A DNA stretch of 42,075 nt, taken from the IMG/VR virus record IMGVR_UViG_3300025151_000089, positions 1 through 42,075 of that record. One strand, 5' to 3'. This document shows positions 31,086-38,538 of this stretch, piece after piece. The stretch comes from a virus. Position numbers and translations under genes: made by a program. How positions within the stretch are numbered: the stretch's first letter is position 1; each line of letters begins with the position of its first letter. The notes below the pieces were generated by a model. The model searched no databases and was not told the origin of the DNA. It was given only the letters and a program-made list of their open reading frames with translations.

Positions 31086-31711
31086 TATAAGCCTCCATTA
31101 TATTCTGCTGCGTAGTCTCGCTGCATCTCTTGTACAAATAATTGCACTGCTTCGTCAAATTGTGTCTTATAAAGCGTCAAAGTTTCTCCAGCTTTAAGAA
31201 AAGCTGATGCTTCATAAAGACACGCTGCTAATAACACATTTTCTGCGTTATCTCCAATCCAAGTATTCGCATTACTTGAACTCAAGCCTGTTTCTGGGGC
31301 GATAAAATCAACTTGATAAGTTGAAGTAGTGGCATCTGGAGTTGGTGCAACAGTGATTGTTGTTCCTCCAGTGGCTGCTGTTTTGGTGCTATACATTTCT
31401 GGAACGCCTTGAGTTGTGGCGTTTGGCCAGTAATCACGCAAATAAGAATCAACTCTGTGATTAAGATAAGAAGATACATTCGATGTAATAATTGAAACCT
31501 GTCTAATCATTCTTGCCGAAGGCACAACATAATCTGACGTGCCTTGCACAAGGCTTGCTGATGTTGTTTGCCTAAAACACGGCAAGTTTGGTAGGCGCTG
31601 AAAGATCATCTCTTCAGCCTGTGTTATGATTTCATCAATAGAAGCTGACAGCTCTGCGCTATCGTCTTCTAAGAAGTTTTGAATATTACTTACCAATTGT
31701 GTGTAATTCAT
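31085..31711 (-). CDS. Head-tail adaptor-like protein, 208 aa
   Basis: The protein starts with a helical section (LVSNIQNFLEDDSAELSASI, then IDEIITQAEEMIFQRLPNLP), a Pro-rich turn, then beta-rich segments and a C-terminal helix (EASAFLKAGETLTLYKTQFD). This helix-beta-helix layout is shared by podovirus adaptors such as P22 gp4 and T7 gp11. It should join portal and tail. It is similar in layout to the neighbouring 226-aa protein; one may be an adaptor and one a second ring protein. Confidence 0.62.
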   Translation of the reverse strand: MNYTQLVSNIQNFLEDDSAELSASIDEIITQAEEMIFQRLPNLPCFRQTTSASLVQGTSDYVVPSARMIRQVSIITSNVSSYLNHRVDSYLRDYWPNATTQGVPEMYSTKTAATGGTTITVAPTPDATTSTYQVDFIAPETGLSSSNANTWIGDNAENVLLAACLYEASAFLKAGETLTLYKTQFDEAVQLFVQEMQRDYAAEYNGGL

Positions 31712-32643
31712 TAACCATTACCCCACGATCCATTATTCCATGCATTATTACCCCATCCAACTGCTGTCTGTACAGCCGTTCCATCGCCGATTGCACCTGT
31801 ACCAGCCAAGCCTGTTTCGGATATTTCAGATTCTGCAACTTCAGTTCCTGTTGCACCAACACCGCCAAGACCAGTAACTGGTTCAACAATAACATTAAAA
31901 TCACTATTAGCGCCAGTTCCAATAATATGAACAGCGCCAGTACCAGCTACGCCTGTTACATCGAAGTCTTGCTCAAGAGTTGATGTTCCAATCGCACCTG
32001 TGCCAGCTACGCCTGTGATGACTTCTTCTTGCTCAAATGTTGATGTACCAACACCACCTGTGCCAGCTACGCCTGTTTCTTCAATTTCAGACTCTGGAAC
32101 TTCAGTACCAACAGCTCCTGTGCCAGCCAAACCTGTGACTGGTGTACCAAACACAAGATCTCCAAGTGCGCCAGTTCCTGCAACACCTGTTGCGTTAAAG
32201 TCTTCTGATATAACAACTTGATAAGTTCCAATAGCGCCTGTACCAGCCGCTGCATCTATAGCTGGGTTTGCAAAGACTGTGCCTACAGCGCCTGTACCAG
32301 CCACTCCAGTGACTGTAATCTCCATTTCTATAAAGTGTTTAGTAGAAATAGAACCATGAGCTGGTACGCCCACAGGTGGGCGCTGACGTTGATCTAAGAA
32401 TATGTCGTAGTTGTATCCAACAAAAAACGTAACATTTTCGGGATCATTGTCTGGACGTGGATTAAAAAGAGCTGTTGCATCGACAACATTTCTGGCTGGT
32501 GTAAGCTGTGGTTGTTTTGGCTCCCAATCGTCTGGAGATACGCGCAAGCCATCCCAAGTTGTTTTGAGGTCAGTATATTTGACCCTCAAACCACCTCTGT
32601 CGCTTATTGCTAGGGATTTTTTTCCTCTTGCGAATTTGCCCAT
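31711..32643 (-). CDS. Virion protein with nine-fold GVAGTGAVGT repeats, 310 aa
   Basis: The N-terminal 100 residues are a basic/beta region (KFARGKKSLAISDRGG, then RVSPDDWEPKQPQLTPA). Residues 112-286 consist of about nine repeats of GVAGTGAVGT separated by around ten variable, mostly acidic residues, forming a predicted beta or Gly-rich shaft. The end is Asn/Gly/Trp-rich (GNNAWNNGSWGNG). It lies between two adaptor-like genes. A flexible extension or decoration on the neck is a plausible role. I do not know a function for this repeat. Confidence 0.6.
   Translation of the reverse strand: MGKFARGKKSLAISDRGGLRVKYTDLKTTWDGLRVSPDDWEPKQPQLTPARNVVDATALFNPRPDNDPENVTFFVGYNYDIFLDQRQRPPVGVPAHGSISTKHFIEMEITVTGVAGTGAVGTVFANPAIDAAAGTGAIGTYQVVISEDFNATGVAGTGALGDLVFGTPVTGLAGTGAVGTEVPESEIEETGVAGTGGVGTSTFEQEEVITGVAGTGAIGTSTLEQDFDVTGVAGTGAVHIIGTGANSDFNVIVEPVTGLGGVGATGTEVAESEISETGLAGTGAIGDGTAVQTAVGWGNNAWNNGSWGNG
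31786..32310. repeat. Tandem-like coding repeats (about 60-bp period)
   Basis: About nine copies of a ten-codon GVAGTGA[VI]GT core lie in residues 112-286 of the 310-aa protein at roughly 20-codon intervals. On the plus strand the core appears as repeated CCAGCTACGCCTGT-type segments. This could be a hot spot for expansion or loss by recombination. Confidence 0.85.
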
Positions 32644-33323
32644 TAATATAAATTCAGCGCAGTTGGCTGAACCCTCAAAGAAACGCCGTCATTGTCAGAT
32701 GCCGCTGCAAAGTTAAATGCGCGTTCATACATCTCATTTAGCATTGAAAACTTTTCAGGTGCAAACTTCATAGATAATTTACTGGCTAAACCAGCACAGA
32801 TACATTCATTCCATCGATATGGAATGTCTGCGTCTTGGTTTGATGCTGTGACATCTTCGAGCTGTCTGATTGCCCAGTACACCATACTATATGTTGTGGT
32901 ATCTGGAACTTGCCAAAAATAAATAACAGGCGTGAATTGCTTATCTAACATATACTGGCTTGGTTTGCCGCCAGATGTTTTGTTTGGAAGCTGGTTATAA
33001 TCTGCAATCGACACACGATTGATAAGTTGATCAGAGTTTGTACCAGTTCCACTGTCGCGTATAACTGCGCTTATGATGTCGATTGTTCCTGCTGGCAGTG
33101 TGTAAGACGCTGTGCCGTTCACCAGTGTTAGTGTTTGCTGATCTACAGCCCAGTAGTTAATACCTCTGTTTGCCCACTCAGAGAAGAGCAGATTGAGGCT
33201 ACGCCTAGCAGAAACTGCTTTGTCGCCTGTTTGCGTTTGCGTATCAATATTGCAGCGTTCAAATGCCTCAGTAATAATTTCTTCTACATTTGGTCGAAAC
33301 GCCACTGTTCCTGAAGTAGCCAT
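32643..33323 (-). CDS. P22 gp4/T7 gp11-like adaptor (tail tubular A) protein, 226 aa
   Basis: The N-terminal helices (NVEEIITEAFERCNIDTQTQ, then AVSARRSLNLLFSEWANRGI) are typical of podovirus adaptor proteins. QQTLTLVNGTASYTLPAGTI (63-82) forms the familiar strand pair. The C-terminal region (YRWNECICAGLASKLSMKFA, then MLNEMYERAFNFA) completes the fold. It should bind the portal ring. The start has AGGAG, and a terminator lies just upstream (33336-33362). Confidence 0.72.
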   Translation of the reverse strand: MATSGTVAFRPNVEEIITEAFERCNIDTQTQTGDKAVSARRSLNLLFSEWANRGINYWAVDQQTLTLVNGTASYTLPAGTIDIISAVIRDSGTGTNSDQLINRVSIADYNQLPNKTSGGKPSQYMLDKQFTPVIYFWQVPDTTTYSMVYWAIRQLEDVTASNQDADIPYRWNECICAGLASKLSMKFAPEKFSMLNEMYERAFNFAAASDNDGVSLRVQPTALNLY

Positions 33324-33335
33324 AAATCACTCCTA

Positions 33336-33362
33336 ATTTTGAAAAGGTGGCCGAAGCCACCT
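33336..33362 (-). terminator. Candidate rho-independent terminator or attenuator
   Basis: On the minus strand AGGTGGC, TTCG loop, GCCACCT (33345-33362) is followed by only four T (TTTTC). It lies between the 137-aa gene and the adaptor gene, inside the late operon. It may reduce, rather than stop, downstream transcription. Confidence 0.6.
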
Positions 33363-33365
33363 AAT

Positions 33366-33779
33366 CTAATATTCTTTAGCTACGCGCAAAACTACCTGAT
33401 ATGCATCTCCAGCCGCACCAGCTCCTGTTGTGGTGAATTTAACGTCACCAGTTGGACTTGTGCCATAAGAAGAGCTTGCAGGAAGCCCACCAAATTTTTC
33501 GAAACTATGATAGCCTTGTTGATTTTCAGCCAAGTGCATGATGATAATATCAGTGCTTGCGTCTGCCAGCACCTCTACTGTCATGCCTTGAATGATCCAC
33601 CAACACTCTAGAATTTTCACGCCTGTGCATGTGTCTCCATTTGAGTTTTTAACAAGTGAAGAAACATCAATTTTACTTACTGCGCTTTCGTCACCAGTAT
33701 CGACATATTGATACTGAAAAGCAAACACAGCTTCGCGTGGGTTATCTTCTATCGTAGTTGTTGTTACGATATCAGCCAT
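33366..33779 (-). CDS. Virion structural protein, 137 aa
   Basis: The protein is beta-rich, with VFAFQYQYVDTGDESAVSKI (18-37), a hydrophobic Trp-rich segment (ECWWIIQGMTVEVLADASTD) and GDVKFTTTGAGAAGDAYQVV near the end. It has the look of a small neck or decoration protein. The start overlaps the AT-hook gene's stop as TGATG. I recognise no named family. Confidence 0.6.
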   Translation of the reverse strand: MADIVTTTTIEDNPREAVFAFQYQYVDTGDESAVSKIDVSSLVKNSNGDTCTGVKILECWWIIQGMTVEVLADASTDIIIMHLAENQQGYHSFEKFGGLPASSSYGTSPTGDVKFTTTGAGAAGDAYQVVLRVAKEY

Positions 33780-33943
33780 CAGCTATCCTTTTTCTTTGGT
33801 GGACGGCCACGCTTTTTCTTAACAGGTTTTTCTTCCCATGCCTCATTTACATCAGGCGTGGATGGATCATCTGCTTTGAGCGTACCATCTTTGTTTCTAG
33901 CTCGAACCTTCTTTCGAGGGTTCATCATGTTTAGCTTACCCAT
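33779..33943 (-). CDS. Small AT-hook-like basic protein, 54 aa
   Basis: The protein is basic at both ends: an N-terminal MNPRKKVRARNKDG and a C-terminal KKKRGRPPKKK in which RGRPP is an AT-hook-like core (about residues 45-49). The middle is acidic and Pro-rich. AT hooks bind the minor groove of AT-rich DNA, but in a virion cluster the motif could also help package or bind DNA at the neck. It overlaps the following gene by TGATG; the start has only a weak AGGTG site. Confidence 0.6.
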   Translation of the reverse strand: MGKLNMMNPRKKVRARNKDGTLKADDPSTPDVNEAWEEKPVKKKRGRPPKKKDS

Positions 33944-33950
33944 GCGTCAC

Positions 33951-34433
33951 CTATGAAACGGCTGCGCTAAATGGAGTTGCTTCTGATCCAGTAGCTGATT
34001 GGTTAATTAAAACACGAAACTTGTTTGAAGCAACGTCTTGGATTTCAATGTGACCTCCAAGAATACCGCCAGTTGTAGTACCATTTAAAGTAATCGTGTC
34101 ACTATCTGCTGCTGTTTCAAAAATAGATGCTGTCGCGTCACTATCGTTTGCAACCACTGCAACACCTGACATTGTGTCATTGGCGTTAGCAACTTGGATC
34201 TTGTAACTGTTAGAAGTTACAGTTGTCTGAACAAAGAAACTATATGTATTGCCAGTTCCAGACGCTGCTGGAAGTGTTAAGGTTGCGCCTGACGCTACAT
34301 TAAGGTTCATTGTACGTCCTGCATGAGATGCAGATGTAATTGTTGCGTCTGCTGTAATAGAAACCAGAGAATCTGAACCGCTAATAAAACCAGCAGTAGA
34401 AGTCACTGGACCTGAAAATGTGGATGAAGCCAT
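33951..34433 (-). CDS. Virion structural protein, 160 aa
   Basis: The protein is Ser/Thr/Ala-rich and beta-type (SSTFSGPVTSTAGFISGSDS, then ITADATITSASHAGRTMNLN, YSFFVQTTVTSNSYKIQVAN), typical of phage head-decoration or fibre-like proteins. I chose the ATG at 34433 because AAGGGG lies 9 bases before it; a longer frame to 34538 begins in non-coding leader. It is the first late gene after the accessory insert. Confidence 0.62.
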   Translation of the reverse strand: MASSTFSGPVTSTAGFISGSDSLVSITADATITSASHAGRTMNLNVASGATLTLPAASGTGNTYSFFVQTTVTSNSYKIQVANANDTMSGVAVVANDSDATASIFETAADSDTITLNGTTTGGILGGHIEIQDVASNKFRVLINQSATGSEATPFSAAVS

Positions 34434-34545
34434 AGTATAATACCCCTTGCACAAGGTTTCGCCATGCAGTCTGTGCAACGTCAGGTGGGGCGTTCTCCTG
34501 TCTGCAAGGCTAATGTTACCCCAATCGCAGAATAACACATTTGTC
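34434..34545 (-). other. Non-coding leader with a possible stem-loop
   Basis: This leader of about 110 bases lies between a terminator and the 160-aa gene. On the minus strand TTGCACA and TGTGCAA (around 34445-34480) can pair around an 18-base loop just upstream of the ribosome site. I see no convincing promoter, although one is needed if the terminator at 34546 works well. A structured leader or leaky terminator is possible. Confidence 0.35.
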
Positions 34546-34575
34546 TAAAAAAGAAAGAGGCGACTTTCGCCGCCT
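34546..34575 (-). terminator. Rho-independent terminator of the accessory insert
   Basis: On the minus strand AGGCG, an 8-base loop, CGCCT (34558-34575) followed by TTTCTTTTTT. It ends the short transcript started at promoter copy F. Confidence 0.75.
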
Positions 34576-34582
34576 TTGTTTG

Positions 34583-34630
34583 TTATTCTTCTTCTGCAAA
34601 TTCTTCATTGCATCTTACGCACATTGTCAT
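34583..34630 (-). CDS. Possible 15-aa CxxC micropeptide
   Basis: A 15-codon frame MTMCVRCNEEFAEEE starts in a TGATG overlap with the zinc-ribbon gene upstream. It has one CxxC and a strongly acidic end. The coupling suggests it could be made, and it might be a half zinc knuckle. It could equally be chance. Confidence 0.3.
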   Translation of the reverse strand: MTMCVRCNEEFAEEE

Positions 34631-34893
34631 CACGCTTTTTCAACTTTTTTATACGTTGCCTTGCCTATCACATTGGGCGAATTCCTAACAGACTTCGCAT
34701 CCCACTCGTCTTTGGTCATCCAGTTGCGTCCACTCTTGTACTCGTAGACGACAACCACGTCTGGCATTTCTTCGTATTCCTCGCGCTTTTTTTCTTCATA
34801 GCATGTTCCGCAAAAATGCCACCCATAATCTGGCTGATATTCCCCTTCTGTTGCATTGCAATGGACACATTGCTTTCTATCTGAGTTGCTCAT
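34630..34893 (-). CDS. Small zinc-ribbon protein, 87 aa, in the accessory insert
   Basis: The N-terminal zinc ribbon has two CxxC pairs (CVHC at 9-12 and CGTC at 28-31) separated by 15 residues, then an acidic/Lys helix (EEKKREEYEEMPD) and a basic end containing NWMTKDEWDAKSVR. The ATG at 34893 has AAAGGA 6 bases upstream. A longer frame to 35220 is a shadow of the preceding gene. It may bind DNA or protein; function unknown. Confidence 0.58.
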   Translation of the reverse strand: MSNSDRKQCVHCNATEGEYQPDYGWHFCGTCYEEKKREEYEEMPDVVVVYEYKSGRNWMTKDEWDAKSVRNSPNVIGKATYKKVEKA

Positions 34894-34906
34894 CTTTCTT
34901 CCTTTC

Positions 34907-35500
34907 TTAAAATGGTGTTTCGTAGCCAGCTTCGATTGGGCAATCGTATCCACCCATATGATCGTAACGCTCTTCTGCCCAACGCAGTGCAGCGCGTTCT
35001 GCTTCTTGCTCGTAAATGTATGCGTCTTTTTCGCTATCCCATTGTGCAGCGTACTCTTCACGATCTGCGATTGCTTCGCGGATTGCTTTGAACATATCGT
35101 TGCGATTTGCATGACGTAGTTCAACTTCTTGATTAGCTTCGTCTGCGCGTAGTGTGCATACCCATGATTTTTCCATTGGGAAGTTTGACACCATACCCAT
35201 TTCGCGTTCTGTGCCGTCATGTAGCTCCATCATGATGTCCCACGCTGGCACACCTTTGCCACAACGAACTGCGCGAAGCTTGAAGCTATCGATGTAACGC
35301 TGACGATCAATCACAGCTTGCTTCTCGTCTTCAGCGTCTTTAAGTTTACGGATCAAATCACGCGCAGCTTTGACAGCTTTATAAGTGCTGCAATCTCCAT
35401 CCCAGTTTTCTTCTGGATAAATTTCGTGAAAGCCGTCTGCTAGAACGTCATCTAGTGCGCGTTCCATGTCGTTTAGGTTATATAGTTTTGAGTTTTTCAT
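34907..35500 (-). CDS. Acidic helical accessory protein, 197 aa, under promoter copy F
   Basis: This protein begins MKNSKLYNLNDMERALDDVL and is acidic and helical throughout, with a beta-type middle (WDIMMELHDGTEREMGMVSN) and a C-terminal Glu/Arg-rich helix (ADREEYAAQWDSEKDAY). I chose the ATG at 35500 because the conserved purine leader ends there. It is the first gene of a short insert between capsid and neck genes and shares its promoter type with early genes, so it is probably expressed early, unlike the structural genes around it. Confidence 0.62.
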   Translation of the reverse strand: MKNSKLYNLNDMERALDDVLADGFHEIYPEENWDGDCSTYKAVKAARDLIRKLKDAEDEKQAVIDRQRYIDSFKLRAVRCGKGVPAWDIMMELHDGTEREMGMVSNFPMEKSWVCTLRADEANQEVELRHANRNDMFKAIREAIADREEYAAQWDSEKDAYIYEQEAERAALRWAEERYDHMGGYDCPIEAGYETPF

Positions 35501-35555
35501 TTTTCTTTCCTCTCTCTCTACAATACTAATATATGACAAGTGTCACGAATTACAA
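35501..35555 (-). promoter_or_regulatory. Repeated promoter-operator, copy F
   Basis: On the minus strand this reads TTGTAA (35555-35550), 16 bases, TATATT, then TTGTAGAGAGAGAGGA leading to the ATG at 35500. The perfect dyad TGACA-N2-TGTCA is at 35534-35545. It lies just after the capsid terminator. Confidence 0.73.
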
Positions 35556-35569
35556 TAGGCAAAAACAAC

Positions 35570-35609
35570 TTTTTTTAAAAAAAGAAAGAGGCGATCCGAA
35601 GACCGCCTC
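35570..35609 (-). terminator. Rho-independent terminator after the major capsid gene
   Basis: On the minus strand GAGGCG and CGCCTC (35588-35609) form a 6-bp stem with a TTCG-containing loop, followed by TTTCTTTTTTT (35587-35575). It ends late transcription from the capsid gene before promoter F. Confidence 0.83.
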
Positions 35610-35642
35610 AATCAAGCCCAAACAGAGAGAGGTTTGGAAAAC

Positions 35643-36554
35643 TTATGCTGCGCCTTCAGATCCGAAAACACCGCGCCAGTCAGTGAAGCCAAAGCTGTAA
35701 CGCTCGCGTACTTTGTAGCGCACGTTGCCAGTTTCAAAATCACCTTCCATCCCTTTTTTCATTGGGGAACGCTGGAACATTTTCAGTCCATCAGGAACAT
35801 CAGTAACCACAAAGAACGCATCGCTGTCTGTCAGACGGCGCATCACATGATATCCTTTTGGCAGATAACCACCAGAACGGATAGCGTTGATGTCGTTGTC
35901 AGCAGTTCCTGTGCGTAACTGTGATTCTAGCAGACGTTCTGCAACAAAGGTGTATGCTGTTGGAATAACAAGCATTTGACCTTGTGCCGCAACCCGAAGA
36001 CCACGATCATCTTTCATATCCGCGATTTGGATAAGAATAGATTCAAGTGATGTTTCGGAAAGGTCAGCAGCAGTCGCAAGTGTGTTTGACTGGTTGCCGT
36101 TCTGCGTTGGGTGGGCTGTACTCAAAAGAGCTACACCGTCACCGCCAGCATATGTGCCTGCTGAAGTTGCGTTATTCAAAATATTTGCAGCTTTGATCTC
36201 TTTAGTAGAGGCCATAGAACGTGCAAGTGCTTTTGTATAGCGCGAAGCAATTGAGCCATATTGACCGTCTTCTTCAGCTTCTTCAGTAATTGAGAAAGCC
36301 AAAGCAATTGTTTCGTGCTGATAACGCGCAGTCCACTGTTGAGAAGCCGCATCGTAACTGATTGCTGCGCCTTCACCTTTGGTTGGAGCTGATCCAAACC
36401 CGGATAAAAGAACGTCTTCTTCAAATGCCTTCTGAGAAGTATTTGATTCGAAAACCGCCTCGTATTCGGCTGGATAGCTGTCATATTCGAGTCCAAAAAG
36501 AGTATTCAGACCCGGCTCAAGCATTTTAGCAAAGGATGCTCTATTCATTGCCAT
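35643..36554 (-). CDS. Major capsid protein
   Basis: This 303-aa protein builds the icosahedral head. It begins MNRASFAKMLEPGLNTLFG, then EYEAVFESNTSQKAFEEDVL, ALAFSITEEAEEDGQYG and GVALLSTAHPTQNGNQSNTL. The late segments GLRVAAQGQMLVIPTAYTFV and VTDVPDGLKMFQRSPMKKGM belong to the HK97-type fold of Mu gpT-like capsids. AAGGAGG lies 8 bases upstream. A strong terminator follows. No cleavage or frameshift site is obvious. Confidence 0.85.
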   Translation of the reverse strand: MAMNRASFAKMLEPGLNTLFGLEYDSYPAEYEAVFESNTSQKAFEEDVLLSGFGSAPTKGEGAAISYDAASQQWTARYQHETIALAFSITEEAEEDGQYGSIASRYTKALARSMASTKEIKAANILNNATSAGTYAGGDGVALLSTAHPTQNGNQSNTLATAADLSETSLESILIQIADMKDDRGLRVAAQGQMLVIPTAYTFVAERLLESQLRTGTADNDINAIRSGGYLPKGYHVMRRLTDSDAFFVVTDVPDGLKMFQRSPMKKGMEGDFETGNVRYKVRERYSFGFTDWRGVFGSEGAA

Positions 36555-36568
36555 TGTTCATACCCTCC

Positions 36569-37120
36569 TTAAATACCAGCAGTCTGTTTCAGGACATGCT
36601 CGTTGACAAGCACTTCCATGATTGCATTAGCACCAAACGCATTGTCTGGTGTATCGTGCAGAGCAATGATTTTACATTGCGCTGTACCAGCAGCCATAGT
36701 TCCTGAAATTTCAAAGCCAGAACGACCAGTTGTTGTGGACCCTGCACCAGCAACAATATCAGCACAATTGCCGATATTTGTCTGTGCAGTAGTACCAGCA
36801 GACTGGACTTTAAACACAGTATATGGATCATCATACACATAAGCTACGATTTCTGTAGCTGTAGTGCCTGATGGCCAATACTCACTATACACATATGATC
36901 CATCACTAGCAGTGTATGAAACCCCTGCAAACACACCAATCTGATTCGTTTCAGTAGCACCTGCTGGATTTAGAACGCCATCCGCTGTTAGGATGACCAT
37001 ATCTCCAGAGAAGATGTTTTCTGCAAGACCAGAAGTAATGGTGTATTTGTTTGTGCGAGGTGCATTACCGCTCATGTGACGAACTGGCACAAAGCCAAAG
37101 GCTGCATCTACATTAGCCAT
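36569..37120 (-). CDS. Head protein, likely decoration or minor capsid, 183 aa
   Basis: The protein begins ANVDAAFGFVPVRHMSGNAP and is Ala/Gly/Thr-rich and beta-type (ENIFSGDMVILTADGVLNPA, then GVSYTASDGSYVYSEYWPSG). The C-terminus has PDNAFGANAIMEVLVNEHVL. Phages of this kind have such a gene directly before the capsid gene, and a decoration role is usually assumed. The AAGGAG site is good. The structural role is inferred from order. Confidence 0.62.
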   Translation of the reverse strand: MANVDAAFGFVPVRHMSGNAPRTNKYTITSGLAENIFSGDMVILTADGVLNPAGATETNQIGVFAGVSYTASDGSYVYSEYWPSGTTATEIVAYVYDDPYTVFKVQSAGTTAQTNIGNCADIVAGAGSTTTGRSGFEISGTMAAGTAQCKIIALHDTPDNAFGANAIMEVLVNEHVLKQTAGI

Positions 37121-37144
37121 TTATTCGCTCCTTTTAGCGTTAAG

Positions 37145-37627
37145 TTAATCACTCATGGCAGAAAGAGATCTACCACGACTTACCTCAGAATGCCGATCCT
37201 GTTGGATCTGCAATCCATTACGCCGTCCCATCGCATCAAGTTCACCGACAACTGATTCGTTTTGCTCTTGGTTCTTTCCTGAATAATAGTCTTTCATTTG
37301 TGTGTGACGTTCTTCAGGCATTTCGCAGAGGAGCATTCCTTCAATGCCGATACAACCTTCCCACTGGCCGTGATTAATAGTCGGAAACAACTTACTTTTC
37401 ACAGTGTCAGCAGAGCGAGGTTCCCATCCTTCGCGCATACGTTTATACACGTTATCTGGGGTGTCTTTACCCTGAATCGAGGTAGCTACCCACCTTTGGA
37501 CATAACCGGGACGTGCTTCTGGCGCGTCCAAAAGTGCTGGTGGTTTCCATGCCGTTTCACGACGAGTTTCCTCATCACGGATGGAAGTACGAGTTTGGCT
37601 TGCACGAACATTTCTTTTCTCAGACAT
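37145..37627 (-). CDS. Head-region protein, 160 aa
   Basis: The protein is highly charged, with an N-terminal basic segment (SEKRNVRASQTRTSIRDEET), RPGYVQRWVATSIQGKDTPD (39-58) followed by VYKRMREGWEPRSADTVKSK, and a flexible C-terminus (RNGLQIQQDRHSEVSRGRSL). It starts within the stop of the scaffold gene (TAATG), so the two are coupled. Its composition suits an assembly or minor head protein. I do not recognise a specific family. Confidence 0.58.
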   Translation of the reverse strand: MSEKRNVRASQTRTSIRDEETRRETAWKPPALLDAPEARPGYVQRWVATSIQGKDTPDNVYKRMREGWEPRSADTVKSKLFPTINHGQWEGCIGIEGMLLCEMPEERHTQMKDYYSGKNQEQNESVVGELDAMGRRNGLQIQQDRHSEVSRGRSLSAMSD

Positions 37628-38538
37628 TATTGGCTCCTTTGCTGACGCCGAATTTCGGCTTCATATTTTTTAAGACTCTTTTCATCATTGATGCCAAGTT
37701 CTCTCGCCATCCTAAGTTGTTCTTGCGTCATCCGCACTCTATTGCCCTTGTACTTGGAAGAACCGCCTGTAGTTGGGGCGACTGGGGGTCTACTTTTTGT
37801 TCTTGCCTTACTTGGACTTGATCCTGAAGATAGCTCAGGAAACAATTTTTGTAAACGACTGTTTAAAATTTGGTAATATTCGTCCGAATTTTTGTCATAA
37901 CCTTCTAAATCAAGTTGGACATCAATTGAACGAGCAGCAGCCGTTTCTCTTTCAAATCCTGCTGCATTAAACCAGTTATTTGCTTGCCACCATTGCATTG
38001 CTTTTTGTGGCGCTGGGTTTTGTGCAGCTTGCTGTGCGCGGCCTACCGTTGGAGATGCTGCTGCACGTTGCTGTGCTTGTTGACGTTGCATTTCAGCAAT
38101 ACGCATAGCCGCTCGCATGTCGGCCAGTTGCTCCTGATATGCTACTTGCGCTTTCGTGTCACCTTCTTCCACGGCTTGCTCAAGAGCTGCCCTAGTTTCT
38201 CCGTAACGCTGGTTAAACGCTTGTTCAGCCGATTTCTGAGATCCTTGCTCCAGTCTTTCAAGCCTTTTCTGAAGCTGCGAATTTTGCTCCTGAATTTGCC
38301 TAGCTTGAACTTCGGCATCTCTACGCTGTTGAACAAGTTTTTGAATGCGCTTTTGAACTTTAGGTCCATAGTCATCATCCTCTGCTGTTTTTGCTTGTTC
38401 CTCTTCAGCTACATCTTTAGCCTCTTCTTTGGCTTCTTGAACAGGATCTTCTGTGATTTCAATCTGAAAATCTTCTGGCTCACCTTTAGCCTTCTTAATT
38501 TCAGACTCGATCTCTTCTAAAATTTCTTTTTCTGCCAT
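37627..38538 (-). CDS. Scaffolding-like capsid assembly protein, 303 aa
   Basis: The protein has an acidic N-terminus (about 1-55), a long coiled coil rich in Gln and Arg (DAEVQARQIQEQNSQLQKRL and onward, about 60-170), a linker with WWQANNWFNAAGFERETAAA and a basic C-terminal domain (RVRMTQEQLRMARELGINDE). Acidic start, central coiled coil and basic capsid-binding end make the usual scaffold plan. It precedes the head and capsid genes. It should guide shell assembly and then leave the head. Confidence 0.75.
   Translation of the reverse strand: MAEKEILEEIESEIKKAKGEPEDFQIEITEDPVQEAKEEAKDVAEEEQAKTAEDDDYGPKVQKRIQKLVQQRRDAEVQARQIQEQNSQLQKRLERLEQGSQKSAEQAFNQRYGETRAALEQAVEEGDTKAQVAYQEQLADMRAAMRIAEMQRQQAQQRAAASPTVGRAQQAAQNPAPQKAMQWWQANNWFNAAGFERETAAARSIDVQLDLEGYDKNSDEYYQILNSRLQKLFPELSSGSSPSKARTKSRPPVAPTTGGSSKYKGNRVRMTQEQLRMARELGINDEKSLKKYEAEIRRQQRSQ

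Noticed and set aside
33336-33362. Strong transcription stop within the neck operon
   Set aside because: The stem is good but only four T follow, and essential neck genes lie downstream, so I record it only as a candidate terminator or attenuator.
34893-35220. Longer 196-aa version of the zinc-ribbon protein
   Set aside because: The additional N-terminal part lies inside the 197-aa gene in another frame, and a good ribosome site supports the short start at 34893.
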